Source: Zhengitettix transpicula (lineage: Eukaryota > Arthropoda > Insecta > Orthoptera > Tetrigidae). Taken from it: a stretch of DNA of 64,000 nt. Made by a program: the position numbers and the translations under genes. The stretch is from positions 1 through 64,000 of the forward strand of contig JAYJMR010000073.1 of the NCBI GenBank assembly GCA_037074705.1. Direction: 5' to 3'. Within the stretch, counting starts at the first letter, position 1. The number at the start of each line of letters is the position of its first letter. Under the pieces are notes generated by a model, which searched no databases, had not been told where the DNA came from, and worked only from the letters and a program-made list of their open reading frames with translations. Shown here in pieces: positions 55,753 to 64,000 of the stretch.

Positions 55753-58702
55753 CCCGACAGTTATTCAGCAATTTTGTAGACAGTCGTCAAATATTCCTCA
55801 ACTCTCAAATGATTATGGCAGTATTGAGTTAAATGCTACTAAATTATCTATCTTTTACCAAAATATTCAAAGTTTAAGAAATAAAAAACTTGACGTAGAA
55901 TTGTTTCTATCTCGTCAGGATAAAATTGATGTTCTTTCCTTGACGGAGCACTGGCAAAATGAAGACGAAGCTAATTGTTTTGTCCTAGAGGGTTATGCTA
56001 GGGTATCAAATTTCAGTCGAACAATAATGAAAAATGGGGGGTTGTGCATTTTCATTAATAACGAGCTATTAGAAAAGAGCAAAGATAGGCCAGACATTCG
56101 TAATCTCAGTCGTGAATGTGTTTTCGAGTGCAGTGCAGTTGAACTAACAACCGTTAATAATTCTAAAAATGTCATATTTTTATCAATTTATCGCCAACCG
56201 GGTAGCGATTGTGCAAGTTTTATTTCGCTTCTAGACCGTGTATTAAGGAAAATCAACGCGGAAAATAAGACTGTTATTGTGTCAGGCGACTTCAACGTTG
56301 ACTACCTGCGCGAGTCCAGTAATAAACGCGACCTTGAGACCATGCTTAAATCCTACGGCATTTCCGTCACTAACTTAGATCCCACTAGAGTTGCCTTTTC
56401 AGAAACTTGCATTGACTATTTGTTGTGTAACCTTCACATAGATTCTTACAATGTTAATATAATAGAAACAGGTTTATCCGATCACAAGGGTATGTTAATG
56501 AACATAAAGAGTGAAATAATCTGCAAACCTAGCCCTAAAGACTCAGTACTACTTACTAGAAACCTTAACTCTGCAAAACTCAGAATTATCGCAAATAGAC
56601 TAGAGACCGTACAATGGGATTTTATTTTAGATGTTAATAAAACTAAGAATGCTGATGACATGTTCGAAACTTTTCTAAATTATTTCTTATTAGTCATCAA
56701 CGAGACAGCTCCACTTAAATTAAAGAATAGACCCAATATCAAAGTAAAAAATTGGATAACTAAAGGCATACTAGTTTCTCGCGAAAGGCTCTGCCAAATG
56801 AATAAATTTAAAAATATTAATTCATCGCCACAATTCTTGACTTTCTTCCGATCTTATAGACGTATCTACAGGAAAGTGCTTGTAGCTGCTAAAAAATTAC
56901 ATACATCGGAGTACATAGCAAACTCAAATAACAAAATAAAAGCAACTTGGGAGGTGATTAAAATTATCTCAGGTAAAGTCAATTATAACGTGGCAGATAT
57001 TAAGCTTGTCGACAACGGTAAAACTTTCACCAACAGAGACGCTGCGGGTATATTTAATTCATATTTTGTTCATGTGTCGGATCAATTTTCTAATAATAAG
57101 CCATCAGAAGCTCGTGCTTTTTATAAACTGCTACAAAACGCCGTACCGAGTGTTCAGAATTCCATTTTTCTTCAACCGGTTACCAGTATCGAAATAATAA
57201 ACGTAATAAGAAAGCTAAAATGTACCCAATCTGCGGATATATATGGCATCTCAAGCAAAGTCGTGAACTACTGTGCCGAAGTCATAGCTACTCCCCTTCA
57301 AATCATATTCAACGCGTGTCTTTCTACCGGCATTTTTCCCGACTCTCTTAAAGCTGCTAAAGTTATTCCGATCTTCAAAAAGGGTTCGCCCACCGACGCA
57401 TCAAATTACAGACCAATTTCTCTACTTCCGATATTTTCAAAAATACTAGAAAAAATTTTACACAAAAAGTTACTTGAATTCTTGACGAAGTATAAAGTAA
57501 TTACTCCTGCTCAACACGGCTTCCTCAAACAAAAATCCACGAGCACCGCTATGTACGAGTTTATTCAGAGTATACAAAATTCCCTTGATGAAAAACTAAA
57601 GGTAGCCGGAATTTTTGCTGATCTCTCGAAGGCATTTGATCTTGTAGACCACAGCATACTCCTCCAAAAAATAGAATATTATGGGATCAGAGGCAACGCT
57701 TTGGCACTCTTTGAATCTTATCTCAACAATCGGAAACAGAAGGTAGCCTTAAAAAACAAAGCTGGTGAGGTGTACTTGTCAGAATGGGAGAGCATTTCTT
57801 GTGGCGTGCCTCAGGGCTCAATATTAGGTCCCCTGCTTTTTCTTTTGTATATTAACGATCTTCCAGAATATATGGACCCTATAAAATCTGTCTTATACGC
57901 AGATGACACTAATTTGTTAATTACGGACATTGATTTAAATAATCTCAATGCGAAGATTGAGACTGCATCTAGAGACCTAAATACTTGGTTCGCCGCCAAT
58001 AAATTAACACTCAATGTACAGAAAACTAAGTTAGTTCGTTTTACAACAGAAACCAACAACATCGTAACGGATAAGTTCTCTGATCATGCGACTTTCCTCG
58101 GCTTGCAAGTCGACATGAAATTAAAGTGGAACTTGCACATTGATCGCCTCGTGCGCAAACTTAGTTCTGTTTGTTACTCATTGAGACTATTGACGCAACA
58201 AGTTGATACCAAAACTGCTTCACTAGTCTACTTTGCCTACTTTCATTCACATATGTGTTACGGTATTGCCAACTGGGGCAATTGTTCTCGTAGTGTGGAT
58301 GTCTTCAAACTGCAAAAACGAGCCATTAGAATTATATCAGATTCAGATGCTAGAGAAAGCTGCAGGCCGCTGTTCAAAAGACTTCATATTCTGACTCTAC
58401 CTAGCGCTTACATATTAGAAATACTAAAATTTGTTAAACGCAACATGAACCTTTTTGCAAGTAACGGGGACAATCATGGCTATGACACAAGAAACCGTTC
58501 AGTTCTTAGGTCTGACAAGCACAGCCTCAGTCTCTATGAGTCTAGCGTTCATTATTCCGGTATCGCACTATTTAACAGCCTTCCTGATCATGTAAAGAAC
58601 ATCAACAACTACAACTTATTCGTAAAGGAGTGTAAAACTTACCTTGTCAATGGAACTTATTACTCCGTACACGAATTTTTGAATCGGTCTGACATTCGTT
58701 GA
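55724..58702 (+). CDS. LINE ORF2: APE endonuclease and reverse transcriptase, copy 4
   Basis: A 992-codon open frame; residues are numbered from the TTG at 55901. Two substitutions separate it from the other copies: Ser48 to Leu inside the endonuclease domain (NGGLC, TTG for TCG near 56042) and Asn355 to Ile in the linker between EN and RT (EVIKIIS). Neither hits a recognised catalytic residue. Glu16, Asp130, Asn132, Asp172, Asp194, His195 and the RT aspartates 574, 668 and 669 remain. Ser48 lies in a stretch (GGSCIFI) that is hydrophobic and probably a core strand, so Leu may be tolerated or mildly disruptive. EN motif I starts at 55856, before any in-frame ATG. Confidence 0.9.
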   Translation: MFLVRFRVFNPTVIQQFCRQSSNIPQLSNDYGSIELNATKLSIFYQNIQSLRNKKLDVELFLSRQDKIDVLSLTEHWQNEDEANCFVLEGYARVSNFSRTIMKNGGLCIFINNELLEKSKDRPDIRNLSRECVFECSAVELTTVNNSKNVIFLSIYRQPGSDCASFISLLDRVLRKINAENKTVIVSGDFNVDYLRESSNKRDLETMLKSYGISVTNLDPTRVAFSETCIDYLLCNLHIDSYNVNIIETGLSDHKGMLMNIKSEIICKPSPKDSVLLTRNLNSAKLRIIANRLETVQWDFILDVNKTKNADDMFETFLNYFLLVINETAPLKLKNRPNIKVKNWITKGILVSRERLCQMNKFKNINSSPQFLTFFRSYRRIYRKVLVAAKKLHTSEYIANSNNKIKATWEVIKIISGKVNYNVADIKLVDNGKTFTNRDAAGIFNSYFVHVSDQFSNNKPSEARAFYKLLQNAVPSVQNSIFLQPVTSIEIINVIRKLKCTQSADIYGISSKVVNYCAEVIATPLQIIFNACLSTGIFPDSLKAAKVIPIFKKGSPTDASNYRPISLLPIFSKILEKILHKKLLEFLTKYKVITPAQHGFLKQKSTSTAMYEFIQSIQNSLDEKLKVAGIFADLSKAFDLVDHSILLQKIEYYGIRGNALALFESYLNNRKQKVALKNKAGEVYLSEWESISCGVPQGSILGPLLFLLYINDLPEYMDPIKSVLYADDTNLLITDIDLNNLNAKIETASRDLNTWFAANKLTLNVQKTKLVRFTTETNNIVTDKFSDHATFLGLQVDMKLKWNLHIDRLVRKLSSVCYSLRLLTQQVDTKTASLVYFAYFHSHMCYGIANWGNCSRSVDVFKLQKRAIRIISDSDARESCRPLFKRLHILTLPSAYILEILKFVKRNMNLFASNGDNHGYDTRNRSVLRSDKHSLSLYESSVHYSGIALFNSLPDHVKNINNYNLFVKECKTYLVNGTYYSVHEFLNRSDIR

Positions 58703-59055
58703 ACTGCCTTGCCTACAAAATTGCCGAATATGCTATAAATATGTAAATAGTTTGTCCAGTTTTCCCCTTTTGGTTCTGTTTTCCTGCCTCTGCTTTCTGT
58801 TTTAGTAAATATCTATGACGACATCCCTCCGTACCTAGCGACAGGAGATTAATACCAGGAAGTGATTTGTGTCGTGTGCGTGTTTCCTAAAAATAGTGTG
58901 TATGATTGTAGTGACTAGACTAATATAAACAGATATGAATTTTTGTGTGTGTTTTTGTGTATTATAAGTTTATATGCAATTTATCTACTGTACATTTGTG
59001 ACGAATCCTATTTCCTCTTTAGAGGGCTAATGGTGAATAAATCTATCTATCTATC
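58703..59055 (+). other. LINE 3' UTR with hairpin, AATAAA and tail, copy 4
   Basis: The hairpin CCTCTTTAGAGG is at 59014-59025, AATAAA at 59036-59041 and the (TCTA)n tail at 59042-59055, followed by TATATCCC of the satellite. Confidence 0.7.
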
Positions 59056-62000
59056 TATATCCCAATATTTCGACGTTTCGACGACAAGTTTGGAATTTCA
59101 CCAACCAAGAATCTTCAAATAACAAAGTCTTATTTCATAATAAATGACTCGTTCTTTATAAAAATTACTCAAACCTGCACTTCTAAAATCTTATTCCATT
59201 AATATTAATTAATATATCGTAATATTTCGACGTTTCGACGTCAAGTTTGGAATTTCACCAACCAAGAATCTTCAAATAACAAAGTCTTATTTCATAATAA
59301 ATGACTCGTTCTTTATAAAAATTACTCAAACCTGCACTTCTAAAATCTTAATCCATTAATATTAATTAATATATCGTAATATTTCGACGTTTCGACGACA
59401 AGTTTGGAATTTCACCAACCAAGAATCTTCAAATAACAAAGTCTTATTTCATAATAAATGACATGTTCTTTATAAAAATTACTCAAACCTGCACTTCTAA
59501 AATCTTAATCTATTAATATTAATTAATATATCCCAATATTTCGACGTTTCGACGACAAGTTTGGAATTTCACCAACCAAGAATCTTCAAATAACAAAGTC
59601 TTATTTCATAATAAATGACTCGTTCTTTATAAAAATTACTCAAACCAGCACTTCTAAAATCTTAATCTATTAATACTAATTAATATATCATAATATTTCG
59701 ACGTTTCGACGACAAGTTTGGAATTTCACCAACCAAGAATATTCAAATAACAAAGTCTTATTTCATAATAAATGATTCGTTCTTTATAAAAATTACTCAA
59801 ACCTGCACTTCTAAAATCTTAATCTATTAATATTAATTAATATATCAAAATATTTCGACGTTTCGACGACAAGTTTGGAATTTCACCAACCAAGAATCTT
59901 CAAATAACAAAGTCTTATTTCATAATAAATGACTCGTTCTTTATAAAAATTACTCAAACCAGCACTTCTAAAATCTTAATCTATTAATACTAATTAATAT
60001 ATCATAATATTTCGACGTTTCGACGACAAGTTTGGAATTTCACCAACCAAGAATCTTCAAATAACAAAGTCTTATTTCATAATAAATGATTCGTTCTTTA
60101 TAAAAATTACTCAAACCTGCACTTCTAAAATCTTAATCTATTAATATTAATTAATATATCAAAATATTTCGACGTTTCGATTACAAGTTTGGAATTTCAC
60201 CAACCAAGAATCTTCAAATAACAAAGTCTTATTTCATAATAAATGACTTGTTCTTTATAAAAATTACTCAAACCTGCACTTCTAAAATCTTAATCTATTA
60301 ATATTAATTAATATATCGTAATATTTCGACGTTTCGACGACAAGTTTGGAATTTCACCAACCAAGAATCTTCAAATAACAAAGTCTTATTTCATAATAAA
60401 TGACTCGTTCTTTATAAAAATTACTCAAACCTGCACTTCTAAAATCTTAATCTATTAATATTAATTAATATATCCCAATATTTCGACGTTTCGACGACAA
60501 GTTTGGAATTTCACCAACCAAGAATCTTCAAATAACAAAGTCTTATTTCATAATAAATGACTCGTTCTTTATAAAAATTACTCAAACCAGCACTTCTAAA
60601 ATCTTAATCTATTAATACTAATTAATATATCGTAATATTTCGACGTTTCGACGACAAGTTTGGAATTTCACCAACCAAGAATCTTCAAATAACAAAGTTT
60701 TATTTCATAATAAATGACTCGTTCTTTATAAAAATTACTCAAACCAGCACTTCTAAAATCCTAATCCATTAATATTAATTAATATATCGTAATATTTCGA
60801 CGTTTCGACGACAAGTTTGGAATTTCACCAACCAAGAATCTTCAAATAACAAAGTCTTATTTCATAATAAATGACTCGTTCTTTATAAAAATTACTCAAA
60901 CCAGCACTTCTAAAATCTTAATCTATTAATACTAATTAATATATCATAATATTTCGACGTTTCGACGACAAGTTTGGAATTTCACCAACCAAGAATCTTC
61001 AAATAACAAAGTCTTATTTCATAATAAATGACTCGTTCTTTATAAAAATTACTCAAACCAGCACTTCTTAAATCTTAATATATTAATACTAATTAATATA
61101 TCATAATATTTCGACGTTTCGACGACAAGTTTGGAATTTCACCAACCAAGAATCTTCAAATAACAAAGTCTTATTTCATAATAAATGACTCGTTCTTTAT
61201 GAAAATTACTCAAACCAGCACTTCTAAAATCTTAATCTATTAATACTAATTAATATATCATAATATTTCGACGTTTCGACGCAAGTTTGGAATTTCACCA
61301 ACCAAGAATCTTCAAATAACAAAGTCTTATTTCATAATAAATGATTCGTTCTTTATAAAAATTACTTCAACCTGCACTTCTAAAATCTTAATCTATTAAT
61401 ATTAATTAATATATCAAAATATTTCGACGTTTCGACGACAAGTTTGGAATTTCACCAACCAAGAATCTTCAAATAACAAAGTCTTATTTCATAATAAATG
61501 ACTCGTTCTTTTTAAAAATTAGTCAAACCTGCACTTCTAAAATCTTAATCTATTAATATTAATTAATATATCGTAATATTTCGACGTTTCGACGAGAAGT
61601 TTGGAATTTCACCAACCAAGAATCTTCAAATAACAAAGTCTTATTTCATAATAAATAACTCGTTCTTTATAAAAATTACTCAAACCTGCACTTCTAAAAT
61701 CTTAATCCATTAATATTAATTAATATATCGTAATATTTCGACGTTTCGACGACAAGTTTGGAATTTCACCAACCAAGAATCTTCAAATAACAAAGTCTTA
61801 TTTCATAATAAATGACTCGTTCTTTATAAAAATTACTCAAACCTGCACTTCTAAAATCTTAATCTATTAATATTAATTAATATATCCCAATATTTCGACG
61901 TTTCGACGACAAGTTTGGAATTTCACCAACCAAGAATCTTCAAATAACAAAGTCTTATTTCATAATAAATGACTCGTTCTTTATAAAAATTACTTAAACC

Positions 62001-64000
62001 AGCACTTCTAAAATCTTATTCTATTAATACTAATTAATATATCGTAATATTTCGAAGTTTCGACGACAAGTTTGGAATTTCACCAACCAAGAATCTTCAA
62101 ATAACAAAGTCTTATTTCATAATAAATGATTCGTTCTTTATAAAAATTACTCAAACCTGCACTTCTAAAATCTTAATCTATTAATATTAATTAATATATC
62201 GTAATATTTCGACGTTTCGACGACAAGTTTGGAATTTCACCAACCAAGAATCTTCAAATAACAAAGTCTTATTTCATAATAAATGACTTGTTCTTTATGA
62301 AAATTACTCAAACCAGCACTTCTAAAATCTTAATCTATTAATATTTATTAATATATCAAAATATTTCGACGTTTCGACGACAAGTTTGGAATTTCACCAA
62401 CCAAGAATCTTCAAATAACAAAGTCTTATTTCGTAATAAATGACTCGTTCTTTTTAAAAATTAGTCAAACCTGCACTTCTAAAATCTTAATCTATTAATA
62501 TTAATTAATATATCGTAATATTTCGACGTTTCGACGACAAGTTTGGAATTTCACCAACCAAGAATCTTCAAATAACAAAGTCTTATTTTTGACTCGTTCT
62601 TTATAAAAATTACTCAAACCTGCACTTCTAAAATCTTAATCCATTAATATTAATTAATATATCGTAATATTTCGACGTTTCGACGACAAGTTTGGAATTT
62701 CACCAACCAAGAATCTTCAAATAACAAAGTCTTATTTCATAATAAATGAGTCGTTCTTTATAAAAATTACTCAAACCTGCACTTCTAAAATCTTAATCCA
62801 TTAATATTAATTAATATATCGTAATATTTCGACGTTTCGACGACAAGTTTGGAATTTCACCAACCAAGAATCTTCAAATAACAAAGTCTTATTTCATAAT
62901 AAATGGCTCGTTCTTTATAAAAATTACTCAAACCAGCACTTCTAAAATCTTAATCCATTAATATTAATTAATATATCGTAATATTTCGACGTTTCGACGA
63001 CAACTTTGGAATTTCACCAACCAAGAATCTTCAAATAACAAAGTCTTATTTCATAATAAATGACTCGTTCTTTATAAAAATTACTCAAACCAGCACTTCT
63101 AAAATCTTAATCTATTAATACTAATTAATATATCATAATATTTCGACGTTTCGACGACAAGTTTGGAATTTCACCAACCAAGAATCTTCAAATAACAAAG
63201 TCTTATTTCATAATAAATGATTCGTTCTTTATAAAAATTACTCAAACCTGCACTTCTAAAATCTTAATCTATTAATATTAATTAATATATCATAATATTT
63301 CGACGTTTCGACGACAAGTTTGGAATTTCACCAACCAAGAATCTTCAAATAACAAAGTCTTATTTCATAATAAATGACTCGTTCTTTATAAAAATTACTC
63401 AAACCTGCACTTCTAAAATCTTAATCTATTAATATTAATTAATATATCCCAATATTTCGACGTTTCGACGACAAGTTTGGAATTTCACCAACCAAGAATC
63501 TTCAAATAACAAAGTCTTATTTCATAATAAATGACTCGTTCTTTATAAAAATTACTCAAACCAGCACTTCTAAAATCTTAATCTATTAATACTAATTAAT
63601 ATATCGTAATATTTCGACGTTTCGACGACAAGTTTGGAATTTCACCAACCAAGAATCTTCAAATAACAAAGTTTTATTTCATAATAAATGACTCGTTCTT
63701 TATAAAAATTACTCAAACCAGCACTTCTAAAATCTTAATCCATTAATATTAATTAATATATCGTAATATTTCGACGTTTCGACGACAAGTTTGGAATTTC
63801 ACCAACCAAGAATCTTCAAATAACAAAGTCTTATTTCATAATAAATGACTCGTTCTTTTTAAAAATTAGTCAAACCTGCACTTCTAAAATCTTAATCTAT
63901 TAATATTAATTAATATATCGTAATATTTCGACGTTTCGACGACAAGTTTGGAATTTCACCAACCAAGAATCTTCAAATAACAAAGTCTTATTTCATAATA
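59056..64000. repeat. 157-bp satellite DNA array (about 31 monomers), downstream block
   Basis: This 4945-bp block continues the satellite beyond copy 4 to the window edge. It is richer than the inter-element gaps in the CAT and CAA subtypes (ATATATCATAAT, ATATATCAAAAT), often alternating as dimers; for example AATGATTCG recurs 314 bp apart at about 59773 and 60087. One monomer near 62585 has lost about 9 bp (CTTATTTTTGACTCG). No gene or mobile element is seen. Confidence 0.97.

Larger units (their letters stand above)
54892..59055 (+). mobile_element. Full-length non-LTR retrotransposon (LINE), copy 4
   Basis: A 4164-bp element at the same target nucleotide with TATA duplicates at 54888-54891 and 59056-59059. 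It is the only copy with amino-acid changes in ORF2 (Ser48 to Leu and Asn355 to Ile). ORF1 is identical to copy 1. It is the most downstream of the four; satellite continues after it with no further insertion in the window. Confidence 0.95.
35871..59192. repeat. Composite higher-order array: satellite monomers plus LINE, four units
   Basis: Each of the four retrotransposon copies is preceded at exactly 551 bp by the same rare monomer variant ATAATATATG (35871, 42080, 47975 and 54341). Copies 2, 3 and 4 also share CTTATTCC 136 bp after the element end, where copy 1 has CTTAATCC. Start-to-start distances are 6209, 5895 and 6366 bp. These differ by 314 and 157 bp, whole numbers of monomers. The gaps are 13, 11 and 14 monomers plus 4 bp. 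The inference is that the element was copied together with its flanking satellite, most likely by unequal exchange, rather than inserted four times. Confidence 0.85.

Noticed and set aside
36422..59055. Four independent site-specific insertions
   Set aside because: Possible for a site-specific LINE, but the shared -551 variant, equal tail lengths and near-identical sequence fit duplication better. An original site preference is still possible.

Overview
The window is eukaryotic heterochromatin-type DNA. It is almost entirely a tandem satellite with a 157-bp monomer (about 27 percent GC by hand count of one monomer), interrupted by four full-length, intact copies of one non-LTR retrotransposon (LINE), all on the + strand. 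There are no bacterial genes, no host single-copy genes, no tRNA or rRNA genes and no CRISPR array. An arthropod host is most likely but not proven. The evidence is the element's 5' end, which combines a CAGT initiator with a GGACGTG downstream promoter element at arthropod spacing, and the Jockey/CR1-like character of its proteins. The species cannot be named.

Layout: 1-36421 is uninterrupted satellite (about 232 monomers) with nested higher-order repeats of 6, 11, 13, 14, 17 and about 40 monomers. Element copies lie at 36422-40585, 42631-46794, 48526-52689 and 54892-59055, each 4164 bp. They are separated by exactly 13, 11 and 14 monomers plus a 4-bp target duplication. Satellite resumes from 59056 to 64000 (about 31 monomers).

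The element: a 75-bp 5' UTR carries the internal promoter. ORF1 (261 aa) has an N-terminal SAP-type DNA-binding motif, a Cys/His and probable coiled-coil stretch, a lysine run and a C-terminal SGNH/GDSL-esterase-like domain. ORF2 (up to 992 codons) has an APE-type endonuclease followed by reverse transcriptase. The 3' UTR ends in a small hairpin, AATAAA and a (TCTA)n tail. ORF1 would bind RNA or DNA and help form the RNP; ORF2 would nick the target and reverse-transcribe the RNA there. ORF2 has no AUG upstream of its first endonuclease motifs. Its frame overlaps the end of ORF1 by 29 nt in the +1 frame, so it must be expressed by an unconventional route.

Main biological point: the four copies sit at the same nucleotide of the monomer, share a rare monomer variant exactly 551 bp upstream, differ from one another by only a handful of bases, and have spacings that differ by whole multiples of 157. 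The best explanation is one insertion into the satellite followed by co-amplification of the composite satellite-plus-LINE unit. The arrangement recalls retroelement islands in insect centromeric satellites, but centromere function cannot be seen in sequence alone.
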